NCBI GenBank assembly: GCA_963726665.1
Contig: CAVSDW010000024.1
Location: 1-64,000, forward strand
Source of the DNA: RPQJ01 sp963726665
GTDB lineage: Bacteria > Pseudomonadota > Gammaproteobacteria > Steroidobacterales > Steroidobacteraceae
Direction: 5' to 3'
DNA: 64,000 bases
Both the position numbers and the translations under genes were made by a program. How positions within the stretch are numbered: the first letter of the stretch is position 1; every line of letters starts with the position of its first letter. A model generated the notes under the pieces. That model made no database searches. It saw only the letters and a program-made list of their open reading frames with translations, and was not told where the DNA came from. Positions 1 to 8,899 of the stretch are shown here, in pieces.

Positions 1-598
1 ATCGTGAGCGGCACCAGCTTCGCCATGAAATTCGTGCAGTCCCGGAGCTGCTCCCGATTGACCGAGGAACCCCAGGTCGCCCCACCGTGGAGGATCTGGT
101 TCCTGAGCGTGTAGATCCGGGACAGCACGACGGAGAGCACCGTCACGGTGTCCTGGCGACCCAGCGCCTTGTGCGCGGCCCGATTCGCCGCCGCGAAGTT
201 CGCCTTCCAGGCCTCCTCGGAAAGAGTCCCGTTCTGGAACTTCCAGAAATCCTGAAACACGTATTGATTGTCCAAGAGCACCCGGATGCTCTTCGGAAAC
301 TCAGTCCAGACCAGCGCATCGAACCGCTTCTTCCCCGCATCGAGCTCCGTGAGCTTCTCCAGGAACCCCCGGAACGTCTGCTGCTCGGACTCGCGGTACT
401 TCTCGTCGATGTCGGTCGCGTACGCCGCGTTGAACGCGATCCAGAGAAAGATGAACTGCCCGTCTGATGTCCGATTGCTGCCCCAGTTGCTCCGCGCGAT
501 TGAGCCAGCTCAACGCCCGATGCACCCGCAGGGACAGATTGGGGTGTATAGCCCTCCCGCTCCGCTCGATGCCGCGCCTTGAGTTGTTCGTAGTCCAT
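1..598 (-). pseudogene. Apea-like HEPN domain protein, frameshifted and cut by the window edge
   Basis: Read on the minus strand from the ATG at 598, the start MDYEQLKARHRAE continues through two frame changes (near 545 and 485) into one coherent protein that runs off the window at base 1. After correction it carries the HEPN signature R-x4-H as RNQILHG near its C-terminal end. HEPN proteins of this type are usually RNases or RNA-binding parts of toxin or abortive-infection systems. The breaks lie next to short homopolymers, so they may be sequence errors rather than decay. No partner nucleotidyltransferase is seen next to it. Confidence 0.6.
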
Positions 599-737
599 TC
601 GCTGGTCACCGCTCCAGGCCTGACGCCTGCCCTCGACTGCCTCCCACAGAATCTAGGCACTGGCTCGACGACCTCGGAGTCGCTGAGTGGTCCATACGCC
701 GGCGCGATTCTCGGTGAGGCGGGGACACGCTAAAGTC

Positions 738-1283
738 TCAGCCCTCGGGGCGCTGCCGATACAGCCGATCGAACATCCGCTCGAGCTTCGGGTTAACCCC
801 GCGAGCCTGGTCCACCACTTCCTTCGCCCAGTCGAAGTACTTCTGCCGCCGAGCCAGGGACCATCCCGCCGGCGGGCTCGCGAGGATGTCCCGCAGGTTG
901 CAGATCTTGTCCGCCAGCTTCACCAGCCGCGCCCGCTCGCTGGCTCGCCCTGCCTTCGCGACCTGCAGCCGCTTGCGGGACTCCTTGGCCAGGAACTTCA
1001 CGTCGGTCACTTCGACGACGACGTCCGCCACCGCGGTACCGAAGGCGCCCCGCAGCTCGTTATACGTCGTCTTGGTGTCCTCGATCGTGTCGTGCAACAG
1101 GGCGGCGGCGATGACGATCGGATCGCGCACGCCACCGTCCGTGTGCAGCACCTCGGCCAGGCTGATCGGGTGATTGATGTACGGGCTCGCCTTCGCGTCC
1201 TTTCGTCGCTGGTCCTTGTGCTTGTGCGCCGCGAACTGTGCCGCTCTCAGCACCAGGCCAAGATCATCCTTTGTCTTTGACAT
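738..1283 (-). CDS. Small alarmone hydrolase-like HD protein (MESH1/SpoT-HD type)
   Basis: This 181-residue protein is a stand-alone HD hydrolase domain of the RelA/SpoT family. It shows the N-terminal His in AAHKHKDQ, the tandem HD in ALLHDTIEDT near residue 64, and the later Asp in VKLADKICNL near residue 122, the metal-binding set of (p)ppGpp hydrolases. No synthetase or TGS/ACT domain is present. The length matches MESH1-like small alarmone hydrolases. It is intact, unlike its neighbours. In such an island it could act as antitoxin to a toxic alarmone synthetase, but no synthetase is visible nearby, so a general housekeeping or stress role is equally possible. Confidence 0.85.
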   Translation of the reverse strand: MSKTKDDLGLVLRAAQFAAHKHKDQRRKDAKASPYINHPISLAEVLHTDGGVRDPIVIAAALLHDTIEDTKTTYNELRGAFGTAVADVVVEVTDVKFLAKESRKRLQVAKAGRASERARLVKLADKICNLRDILASPPAGWSLARRQKYFDWAKEVVDQARGVNPKLERMFDRLYRQRPEG

Positions 1284-1917
1284 GCGCTCCTCCCATCAAG
1301 TCCGGATATCCGCAAGGGTCGCCATCGGGCAGCGCCTGCGCCGCAACGTCGGTGGACGGATATACCCACATCTATAGTCACCTCATGTCCTGCGCGTCCC
1401 GTGACCATCCAGTGCCGCGTCACGCGCGGTTTCAGGGGCCACCGTCCTCGGCGACCGTCGTCATCGTCAGTTGGTGGAGCCGGGCGTGCTCCGATCGTGT
1501 TGGCCGCAGCGTCACCCCGCTCGGTGACTGGTTTGCCTTTCGGCCGCGTGCCCCGGTTGCCGGGGGAACCACCGCGCCCTCGCAGGCCGGTTGGCTGGAG
1601 CGCAGGCTCCACTCTTCACGCCATTTATTGATGAGGGCTCACCCTCCGTTCTCAAGACCTTCTCTCTCGTCCGACGCTCCAATGCTAGCGAGGCCGAGGC
1701 TCACCACGTGAGCCCTTGAGCTTGGCAGGTGACAGGAACGCCACGAGCCGCATAACGTCTGGCCAACAATCCAGCGCTGCGGCCGTTGGTGACGGCGAAG
1801 CGGATCTACTACTGCGCAGGCCTGGTGCCGCAGCGACCGCGTTAGAGAAACCGGGCTCAGGGACGAGTCGTCGAGTGCCGCGAGTGACTTCGCTGGCAAA
1901 GGCGAGCGGCATGCCAC
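1284..1917. other. 634-bp stretch with no supported gene
   Basis: No frame here gives a recognisable protein. The only structure noticed is a short inverted repeat around 1698-1714 (ggctcac...gtgagcc), which resembles in style, but does not match, the hairpin in the 149-bp repeat family further right. It may be decayed accessory DNA. Confidence 0.4.
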
Positions 1918-2516
1918 CTATTCCGCCAAGGTGTACGCAATCTTGCCGTCGTCTATGGCAATAGCACCCTGCTTCGCCAGCGCCTCGATCATTTCGAAAC
2001 CTCATCGTCCGCCATCTGGCCTCCGAACTGCGTGCGGATTGAACTGCCAAGCGTCTTCACGGTTCGAGGCCGGCCCACCTGCCGTCGTTTCAGGTAATCG
2101 ATCACAGCCGCCACCCTCTCCGGGGGCGACTTGGAATTCATGACGCGCACAAGCGGAATGGACTCGATCGAGTGGACCGCAGGCAAAAAATCTTCTTCTT
2201 CTTCAGATGCCGGATCAGGGGATCAAATCCCGTGTCACCCGAAATGATATGGAAGAAGGCCCCGGGCACCCCATGGCCAAGCGGCCGATGTAATAGCGAT
2301 GTGAAAATCGAGGGCGTTCTTTCCGTGGCTGTCGATCTGGATGTACTCGGCGCCCGGGCCAAACGACTGCAGCGTCCGGGCCATCGTCAAAGGCACGTTC
2401 TTCTGGTTGGCCCCGACGAAGACCTTGACCTTGAACTGGCCGCCTGAGACTAGTCCCAGGTTCTCGGGTTTGACGTTCTCAAGATCGATGAGCAGGTAAT
2501 TGAGCTTCAAGTTCAT
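1918..2516 (-). pseudogene. PIN-like domain protein with RNA-binding-type C-terminus, frameshifted
   Basis: Starting at the ATG of MNLKLNYLLID, the protein shows PIN/NYN-type acidic residues: LIDLENV, then NALDFHI, then ISGDTGFDPL. The last of these is reached only after a frame change near 2285. A second change follows the A-rich run at about 2187, and a third at an AAA run near 1990, restoring MIEALAKQ and the end at TAG 1918-1920. The C-terminal half (PPERVAAVIDYL, then RPRTVKTL) is a small helical domain found after this PIN type. Such proteins are predicted single-strand nucleases. Three breaks, at least two beside homopolymers, suggest either sequence error or a dead gene. Confidence 0.6.
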
Positions 2517-2584
2517 CTCCGTGCAACCCATCGCGGTCATTCGTGGGGAAGCCTGTCACAGCGTCTCGGGATGGAGCGGGGCGC

Positions 2585-2945
2585 TCACGCCGCCCGCAGC
2601 TCGAAATCCACCTCGATCACCTCGAACGGCACGTGGATCCGGCCGCTGCTCCGTCCTCTCGATCAGCCCCACCTCTATCAGTGCCAGCGACGTCCTCGTG
2701 CACTCGCTTCACGTCGCGTTCGAGCGAACGCGCGAGCCCCGGAGGCTCGACGGCCCGAGGGACTGCAGTCGCTCCAGGAGTTCCCAGCGCTTGGGGCTCA
2801 ACACGCGAAAAAGGGCCGCAGGCGACTCGAACGTGAACACGTGCGCGGAGGGCCCTCCTGATTTCCACGCTGTGGCGAACCGCTTGCCCATGTCGGCCAG
2901 GGCGGCGTCGGTGTTACGCTGAATACGAAGCACCGCCTTGCTCAT
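2585..2945 (-). pseudogene. HVO_A0114-type winged-helix antitoxin, frameshifted
   Basis: The start MSKAVLRIQRNT and the segment FESPAALFRVLSPKRWELL are typical of COG4190/HVO_A0114 antitoxins paired with DUF6516 toxins. After one frame change, LARSLERDVKRVHEDV gives the winged-helix DNA-recognition part. After another, ALIEVGLIERTEQR and VIEVDFELRAA give the usual beta-wing end at TGA 2585-2587. Its ATG overlaps the predicted stop of the toxin remnant as ATGA, the usual coupling in this pair. At least two indels are needed, so it is broken as given. Confidence 0.6.
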
Positions 2946-3125
2946 CGCTCTCGCTCCTCGAGCGACGTCCTCGAGGAAGTCGCTCACCAACTGCTCGACG
3001 GTCGTAAACCGATACGGCTCCTCGATTCCGCGACGATGCCGATGGTCACCCTTCCCGCGCTCGTTGTCGTACCCGAGCCGCAACGCGCTTATGTTGTTGA
3101 GGTTGCCAGCACTCGACGAGTGTTG
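2942..3125 (-). pseudogene. DUF6516-type toxin remnant (C-terminal part)
   Basis: Only the C-terminal portion of a DUF6516 family protein can be read: LGYDNERGKGDHRH, then EPYRFTTVEQLVSDFLEDV. An indel then separates it from the likely end LEERER and stop. The N-terminal half is absent or scrambled upstream. As it stands the toxin reading frame runs directly into the antitoxin start, which would make an in-frame fusion. I read this as an indel, not a real fusion. Confidence 0.5.
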
Positions 3126-3459
3126 TCAATTACGCCAACACCGAGGGATCGGGCTCAGGGATCGAGCCCGCCCCCGCAATCGGGAGTGCATGTAGCTGCG
3201 CAGGACCGCGTTCATGCGGGACTGGTAACGGGGTCCGCACTCCTTGAACCAAGTCAGCACGTCTTCGTCGACTCGCAAAGATATCGCCTGCTTCCGGACC
3301 GGCGTGACCAGCACGGCCGTGTCCCAGAAAGTAGTCGGTGAGGCCGGACAACTCCGGCGGTGACGTGTCGCGGACTTCCAAATCAGACACGCGACGGAGC
3401 CGGTCAAGGCCCGAGCGGCCGCGGGTTGGGGTCTTGTCTGGCCTCGACTGACGCTTCAT
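3126..3459 (-). pseudogene. brnA: BrnA-type antitoxin, single frameshift
   Basis: From MKRQSRPDKTPTRG the protein runs through a frame change near 3320 into KQAISLRVDEDVLTWFKECG and YQSRMNAVLRSYM. This is the ribbon-helix-helix DNA-binding region of BrnA antitoxins (LRVDxDVLxWFK, YQxRxNAVLRxYM). BrnA autoregulates its operon and neutralises the RNase BrnT, normally encoded just upstream. A single base indel separates the two halves. The upstream toxin is represented only by a remnant. Confidence 0.65.
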
Positions 3460-3471
3460 ACGCGATTCGCT

Positions 3472-3564
3472 CTAGGAACCGACAAAGATCAACGATGCAA
3501 AGTCGAAGCCACGCTCAACACCATTCGCTTCGCTTTTTCGCGCACCCCGAGACGCATCGATCAT
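3472..3564 (-). pseudogene. BrnT-like toxin remnant
   Basis: A 30-codon stretch between ATG 3562-3564 and TAG 3472-3474 contains SEANGVERGFDFASLIF, which resembles the N-terminal part of BrnT toxins (NxxKHGxxFxxAxxIF). The rest of the toxin is missing before BrnA begins. The likeness is short, and position upstream of BrnA is the main support. Confidence 0.4.
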
Positions 3565-3653
3565 TAGAATACTTTTGTATATACAGAGGCACAAGTGAGC
3601 GACAGACTCCATAATGTTGCACATTACGATATCTCTCTTGTAATATTTGCAGA

Positions 3654-3883
3654 ATGGTACGAAACAAACGCGTAAAGTTCGTCGAACTGGCGGACAAGAG
3701 AGTCAACAGAGCCATTAAGGATCTGCGACTTATCGGGAATTTGTCGAATCGCGCGGCGTACGAGTACAGCGAAAAGGACGTAAAGCGATCGTTCGCGCGC
3801 TTCAGAAAGAGGTCGATGCGATCCGCTCCCGCTTTGGGGGGCCGGGCGAGGCAGGCGACAGCGAATTCAGGCTTGAAGCCTAG
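3654..3883 (+). CDS. Small basic helical protein, first gene of the GHKL-ATPase operon (frameshift near 3784)
   Basis: The start MVRNKRVKFVELADKRVNRA leads into KDLRLIGNLSNRAAYEYSEKDV. A one-base shift then gives AIVRALQKEVDAIRSRFGG and a TAG at 3881-3883, for a total near 76 residues. The composition is basic at the N-terminus and helical throughout. I recall similar small proteins of unknown function but no named family. It lies 42 bp upstream of the GHKL ATPase on the same strand, so it is probably co-transcribed. It could be an antitoxin-like or nucleic-acid-binding accessory, which is inference only. Confidence 0.55.
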
Positions 3884-3925
3884 CGGCCGCTGCCGGCGGC
3901 ATGGAAGCAGTCAACGGGTGACGGT

Positions 3926-5836
3926 ATGTGGTTCTTCAGGAAGAAGCGGCCGGGCGAAAAGATACGAAACCCCATCCAGGGTGAATTCTTCGCTACGGAA
4001 GCCATCGAGGGGCCAGCGCAGGCGCTGGTCCGCGAGAGCATTCAGAACTCACTCGACGCAAGCACCGGATCCGGGCCAGTTCACGTCAGGATCATGCTGG
4101 CGACCGGCGACGGCGCATTGCCCGCGGAACAGGTGCGGGAAGTCTTCGATGAGGCGTGGCCACATTACGCTGCATCGGGCAACGGGCTTCGCGATGCACC
4201 CAGACAGGACTCGTCGTGCCCATACCTCGTGGTCGAGGATTTTGGCACCAGGGGTCTGACCGGGGATCCGTCGCAACCGGATCCCGAACCGGGTGTGGCC
4301 AACCCGTTCTTCCTGTTCTTCCGTGCAGAAGGGCTTTCGGCCAAAACCGGCACCGAGCTGGGACGCTGGGGCGTCGGAAAGTTTGTGTTCCCGCGATCAA
4401 GCCAGGCAAGCACGCACTTCGGCGTGACCGTGCGCCACGATGATCAGCGGCGCCTCCTCCTCGGCGCCGTTACTCTCAAGGCGCATCGGATCGCCAGTGA
4501 CATCGCCACGTATACCCCGGACGGACTGTTCGGCCGTCTGGTGGATGAAGACTTCGTTCTGCCCATCGAGGACGCTGCGGCAATAGACCGCTTCTGCGCC
4601 GCTTTCCGGCTCTCGCGTACGACAGAACCGGGCCTGTCGGTCGTGGTGCCGTTCGTCGATCCGGAGATCACCTTTGAGCGGCTCCTGCTCGCGGCCGTCA
4701 AGGACTACTTCCTTCCGATCATTCATCACAGGCTCGAGATCACGATCGAGGCAAACGGTGAGCACGTCACGCTCAACGCGCTTTCGCTGAATGACGTCAT
4801 GGCCAAGTACGAAAATGCACTTGGGCCGGCGGTGCGTGGGCACGTTGCCCTTGCCCGCTGGGCGACAGAAGTTACCGACGCCGATCGTATTGTCCTGTCG
4901 CTCCCGGATCCCGCTCGTGCCGCACGCTGGTCCGATGCCCTGGTGCCAGAGACTGTGCTGAATCTTCTCCGCGAACGGCTGGCAACCCGCAAGCCTGTGG
5001 CCGTGCGTGTGCCTGTAACCGTGCGATCCAAAAAGAACGGATCCATGGAATCGTTCTTCGATATCTACCTCGCGCCCGACAAGAGCAGCGACGGCCGCCC
5101 GTTGTTCGTACGCGAAGGCATCATCATTTCGGACGTGCGGGGCGCACGCGCGCGCGAGATCCACTCGCTCGTGGTCATCGAGAACCGACCGCTCGCGGCG
5201 CTGCTCGGGGACTCCGAGAATCCGGCCCACACGCAGTGGCAGAAAGACAGCTCGAACTTCCGCGGGCTGTATACCTACGGTCCCGGATTGATCGAGTTTG
5301 TTACGCACAGCGTTGGCGAACTGCTCGCAATCGTCACGCGCAGCAGCGAGGAAGCCGATCCGTCCCTGACGGTCGACTTCTTCTCGATCGAGCCACCGGA
5401 GAACGACGACGATGGCGTGGACGCCGAGCGGAAGCGGCAACGGCCGCAGAAAGGCGAAAAGACGGGCGAACAACCGGTCGAAGTGGAGGCGCGCCCGACG
5501 AGGATCCTGATTCGTCGCCACAGTGGCGGCTTCACCGTCATGCAGGGCGCGGCCCCGCCCCCTCCTCCTTTCCTCATCGAGCTCCGCTGCGCCTATGACA
5601 TCCGCAGCGGCAATGCGCTGAAGAAGTGGGACCCGGCCGACTTCGTGATCGGCTCCGCACAGACTCCGGTCAGCTGTGAGGGAGCTGTCGCGCTGAAGCA
5701 GGCAAAGGGTAACTGGCTGCTGCTGCAGGTGAGTGGCCCGGAGTTCCGCGTTTCCGTCACAGGCTTTGACTTGGCCCGTGATGTCTATGTGCGCGCCGAT
5801 GTGAGAGAGCCGTCCTATGCCGATTCGCAGAATTAA
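3926..5836 (+). CDS. GHKL (Bergerat-fold) ATPase of unknown system, 636 aa
   Basis: The N-terminal 160 residues carry a complete GHKL nucleotide-binding site: the N box ALVRESIQNSLDA (E37, N41, D44), the G1 box VVEDFGTRG (D105, G107, G110) and the G2 loop GRWGVGKF (G149, G151, K152). A transducer-like region follows to about residue 330, then an acidic/basic linker near 490-520 and a beta-rich C-terminal domain from about 540. The fold is shared with MORC, MutL, Hsp90 and topoisomerase VI, but the C-terminal part matches none of these that I can recognise. Its stop overlaps the next gene by 20 bp, so the two are coupled. Position beside a restriction-modification set and toxin-antitoxin genes suggests anti-phage defence. 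That role is inferred. Confidence 0.8.
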   Translation: MWFFRKKRPGEKIRNPIQGEFFATEAIEGPAQALVRESIQNSLDASTGSGPVHVRIMLATGDGALPAEQVREVFDEAWPHYAASGNGLRDAPRQDSSCPYLVVEDFGTRGLTGDPSQPDPEPGVANPFFLFFRAEGLSAKTGTELGRWGVGKFVFPRSSQASTHFGVTVRHDDQRRLLLGAVTLKAHRIASDIATYTPDGLFGRLVDEDFVLPIEDAAAIDRFCAAFRLSRTTEPGLSVVVPFVDPEITFERLLLAAVKDYFLPIIHHRLEITIEANGEHVTLNALSLNDVMAKYENALGPAVRGHVALARWATEVTDADRIVLSLPDPARAARWSDALVPETVLNLLRERLATRKPVAVRVPVTVRSKKNGSMESFFDIYLAPDKSSDGRPLFVREGIIISDVRGARAREIHSLVVIENRPLAALLGDSENPAHTQWQKDSSNFRGLYTYGPGLIEFVTHSVGELLAIVTRSSEEADPSLTVDFFSIEPPENDDDGVDAERKRQRPQKGEKTGEQPVEVEARPTRILIRRHSGGFTVMQGAAPPPPPFLIELRCAYDIRSGNALKKWDPADFVIGSAQTPVSCEGAVALKQAKGNWLLLQVSGPEFRVSVTGFDLARDVYVRADVREPSYADSQN

Positions 5837-6567
5837 CTTCACCCAGCGGCAGCGGATTCATCGGGACGATATAGGCATTGTCCTGCGTCGCGACGACCAC
5901 GGAGCAGTATTCTTCGACACCTCGCTTGATCTGTCGTCCTATGGGTTCGCACCGGACGCCCGGCTGTTCATCGAGGCATACCGACAGACCACGATGATGC
6001 GCTTCGATTTCGGCACGGTGTCGGTCCCGACCCCTCCTGCGGACCGGTACCTGACCGATTTCGAAAGCGAAGCCGAAATAATGTTCCGCGTCCGGGTGAC
6101 CGCCGTATCGGAACGACCGGGCGTTCTGCTCGGCGAAGCTGACCAGCTGCGTCCGCACAATCCAGGCGAAGAGCCGGATAAGCGCATTTCACTATTGCCG
6201 CCAGTCCCAGCCGACCTCGGCGAGGAAATCTGGCGCGTCGACTTCGAGGCAGCGCCGATTCTGCTGGTGAACCGTAACGCTTCCAGACTGGAAGCAGACC
6301 GTGCGATCGGAGACGTTCCGCGCGTTCGTCTACCCCGCCGCGTTCCGGGAGATAGTTCACCGGATCCTGTTCATCGAGGGTCACACCAGCACCGAAGACA
6401 TGTTGGACTGGCGTTCCCGGTGGCTGCTGTTCGCAACCCGCATTCCAGGGGCCGGTGGCGTGCCGAAGGCTCGCGACGAATACGATGACTGGATAGAAAA
6501 CGCAGCGGCCGCCTTCGCGCGTCAGTTCACGTTGCGCTCCAGGTACGTGAAAGAGCTGACGGAGTAG
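5817..6567 (+). CDS. Beta-rich protein of unknown function, second subunit of the GHKL operon (frameshift near 6285)
   Basis: The ATG at 5817 lies inside the ATPase gene. The protein MPIRRINFTQRQRI continues for about 155 residues and then changes frame near 6285, where DWKQTVRSETFRAF restores a coherent C-terminal half ending at 6567. The repaired length is about 250 residues. No catalytic motif is apparent. The N-terminal half looks like beta strands and the C-terminal half is helical with several Trp and Arg. It sits 5 bp before the third gene, so the three genes form one translational unit. I do not recognise a family. Confidence 0.6.
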
Positions 6568-6571
6568 ACGC

Positions 6572-7297
6572 ATGGAACTTAAGCGCTTCAACGCCGCCGG
6601 ACTCGCTGCTTTCAGCGCGTTTGTCGATTCATGCACGACGGACGCACCACTGCCGTGGCCAGAGTCGGCTCTGACCGATCCGGCGTATTCGGAACCCATC
6701 GAGGCAGCGGTAACGCTCGATTCGCGTGCCTTCGCGACACGTTTCGAACTGGTGGAGTATCTCGACCAGAATTTCGAGGCCGCGGAGTTCCGCCCATCGC
6801 GGACAGACCGGAATCTGTGGGCGTGGGTCGCGTGCTTCTATTTCCGGGAAATCTGCCCGACCTCGAAGAGCGGCGCCTGGCAGCCCGGGGCATTGCCGCG
6901 CTGGGTCCCTCAAAGCGCCGACTGGCGGCGTTACTACCGGCACCTCGTGGCCGGCCCCTACTTCATCTACCGGGCGCACCGGGACGAACCGAAGCGCGCG
7001 CTCGCTCTCCTCTGTCAGCGTCCTGGGCGCCCCGGCGATCTGGTCGAACAGCTCGCCTCGCGCCAGCAGATCGTCACGAATCCCGCAATCATGCGGACCG
7101 CGACCAACTACTTCGTGGATCCGGCCACCGGCCAGCAGCGGCGCAGCGCAAACAGCAAAGGAGCCGGCGGCGCCCGTCGCTTCGTCGACGTGCTGAACCA
7201 GTTCGACGTGACTTGGGACCTGTCATCGCTGTCAGCCGATGGCCTTCGCGCGATGCTGCCCCCGGAGTTTCCGGTCAGCCCACCGAGTGGGAACTAA
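6572..7297 (+). CDS. DUF6339-like protein, third subunit of the GHKL operon
   Basis: This is an intact 241-residue protein. The pattern NLWAWVACFYFREICP, then WRRYYRHLVAGPYFIYR, EQLASRQQIVTNP and RRFVDVLNQFDVTWDL resembles what I recall of DUF6339. That assignment is from memory and needs a profile search. The many aromatic and Arg/His residues suggest a nucleic-acid- or nucleotide-binding helical protein, but no nuclease motif is obvious. It is the last gene of the operon. Its 3' end overlaps the open frame of the convergent methyltransferase gene, though the methylase probably stops earlier. Confidence 0.65.
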   Translation: MELKRFNAAGLAAFSAFVDSCTTDAPLPWPESALTDPAYSEPIEAAVTLDSRAFATRFELVEYLDQNFEAAEFRPSRTDRNLWAWVACFYFREICPTSKSGAWQPGALPRWVPQSADWRRYYRHLVAGPYFIYRAHRDEPKRALALLCQRPGRPGDLVEQLASRQQIVTNPAIMRTATNYFVDPATGQQRRSANSKGAGGARRFVDVLNQFDVTWDLSSLSADGLRAMLPPEFPVSPPSGN

Positions 7298-8698
7298 AGC
7301 CTTCTCGCATCGATACGCCTGAGCTTCGAGACGACCGCCGCCAATCGCTCGCCTCCCGCGCATTGGTACGTCGGCTACGCCGGCGTACTCAGGGCGACTT
7401 CGGCGGGCAGGACATATTGTCGGAACGTCAGACCGGCAATCCGACCTGTCGTGCGCTTCCTGCTGCGCCTTGAGCGCGACGACGTGCGGGCGCATGGTCT
7501 CTGCGACCGCGCGCACCACCGGCACGACGACCGAGTTGCCGAACTGCCGGTACGCCTGCGTGTCGCTCACCGGGATGCGGAACGTGTCGGGGAACCCCAT
7601 CAGACGTGCGCACTCGCGCGGCGTCAGCCTGCGCGGGTTCTTTCCTTTGCCCCGCTCGACGAGGATCTCCGAACCGTCCTTGTGATAGCGAGCCGACAGT
7701 GTCCGCGCGGTCATCTTCTTGTTCACGAGTCCAAACCCGAATCCGTTACCCGCCGCTTGGTGCTTGTCGCGGTACGCCTGAAGGTACGCCCAGAGGTGAT
7801 CCGTCAGGAAGTACTTCGACGACACCCGCGCTCGCGCCCCCTCCGTGAACGGCGCTTCCGGGGCCTCCGTCCCGTTCTCCGGATGCAGGATGTTCGCAAG
7901 CGTCGGCGCCGGACCTGTCGGGACTCTCATCTGCGAGAAGTCGAACGCGGTGTCCTCGCGGAAACCGACGATGTAGATCCGCTCGCGGTGCTGCGGCGTC
8001 CACGGCTTCGCGTCGACGATCTCGGCCTTGACGCGGTAGCCGAGCTCCTGCAGCGCCCGCTCAATCACATCGAAGGTCCGGTGCTTGTCGTGCGTCCTGA
8101 GGTTCCTCACGTTCTCCAGCATGAACGCGAGCGGCCGCTTCGCATCGAGGATCCGGCAGATGTCGAAGAACAGCGTCCCTTGCGTCTCACACTCGAACCC
8201 GTGCGCACGGCCAAGCGAGATCTTCTTCGACACGCCCGCGATGCTGAACGGCTGGCACGGGAACCCAGCGACCAGCACGTCGTGGTCCGGCACGATCGCC
8301 GCAACTCGCTCCGGGGTCTTCGTCACCTCGCGGACGTCGCCGACCACGTCGTGGTCCGGGCGGAAGTTCGCCTTGTAGGTCTTCACGCAGAATTCGTCGT
8401 ACTCGGACGTGAACAGGCATCGCCCGCCCGCCTGCTCGAACGCCATGCGCGTGCCTCCGATGCCGGCGAAGAGATCGATGAACGTGAAGTCCGCCGGCGG
8501 CAGTTCGCGCTGCGGGATGTCGCGCAGCACGTTGGTCAGCGCGTGGATGACGATCTTCGCGCTCGGCAGCCGCCCGTACTCCCAGCGCTCGAGCGAGCGC
8601 ACGCTGTAGCCGAGCACGTCGGCGACCTCCTCCCGGCTCATCCTCGTGTAGGCGGTCTGGAGGAGCTGCAGGGCCTGCTGGACGTCGGGGGGTGTCAT
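7232..8698 (-). CDS. DNA (cytosine-5) methyltransferase, EcoRII/Dcm type
   Basis: The protein begins with a helix-turn-helix (REEVADVLGYSVRSLERWE) typical of autoregulated M.EcoRII/Dcm-like enzymes. It then shows C5-methylase motif I (DLFAGIGG), motif IV with the catalytic Cys (GFPCQPFS), motif VI (ENVRNL), motif VIII (QHRERIYIVGF) and motif X (FGNSVVVPVV). The expected target is CCWGG, given the adjacent EcoRII endonuclease. I chose the ATG at 8698 (MTPPDVQQ) because upstream in-frame codons precede any conserved sequence. The frame stays open to 7232, but the last 65 residues look unnatural. A one-base shift near 7455 would give the usual end QVGLPV with a stop at 7428. Confidence 0.9.
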   Translation of the reverse strand: MTPPDVQQALQLLQTAYTRMSREEVADVLGYSVRSLERWEYGRLPSAKIVIHALTNVLRDIPQRELPPADFTFIDLFAGIGGTRMAFEQAGGRCLFTSEYDEFCVKTYKANFRPDHDVVGDVREVTKTPERVAAIVPDHDVLVAGFPCQPFSIAGVSKKISLGRAHGFECETQGTLFFDICRILDAKRPLAFMLENVRNLRTHDKHRTFDVIERALQELGYRVKAEIVDAKPWTPQHRERIYIVGFREDTAFDFSQMRVPTGPAPTLANILHPENGTEAPEAPFTEGARARVSSKYFLTDHLWAYLQAYRDKHQAAGNGFGFGLVNKKMTARTLSARYHKDGSEILVERGKGKNPRRLTPRECARLMGFPDTFRIPVSDTQAYRQFGNSVVVPVVRAVAETMRPHVVALKAQQEAHDRSDCRSDVPTICPARRSRPEYAGVADVPMRGRRAIGGGRLEAQAYRCEKALVPTRWADRKLRGQHRAKAIG

Positions 8699-8899
8699 GG
8701 GCGGTCCGCTGGGTTGAATTGGCGACATTATGTCGGCGGGTTGACCCAGCCGCAAGTCGGTTTGGCCCGACGCCAAGGATGCTGCGGTCCAGCCTGACGG
8801 GCCCCGGGCTCACTGGATGACCCTCGCTGCTGCGGGGCAGTCCGACGCCGGGCGGTAGACTCGTGACCTCCTGAACAGGAAACGGCGTCCGGGCGAGGC

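Noticed and set aside
2942..3125. Genuine in-frame fusion of DUF6516 toxin and HVO_A0114 antitoxin
   Set aside because: A normal ATGA overlap is restored by one base change of frame, so the fusion is probably an indel artefact.
4397..5842. Long antisense frame opposite the GHKL ATPase
   Set aside because: It follows from GC-rich codon bias. Its translation has no domain, while the plus-strand frame carries complete motifs. The same applies to the long antisense frames opposite 8900-10132 and 42982-44559.
3926..7297. Mza or MORC/Z1-type defence system
   Set aside because: The GHKL ATPase fits, but no Z1 helicase, AIPR or PD-(D/E)XK partner is next to it.
7232..7428. Functional C-terminal extension of the methylase
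   Set aside because: The last 65 residues are low-quality and overlap the convergent gene. A one-base shift gives the standard methylase end.
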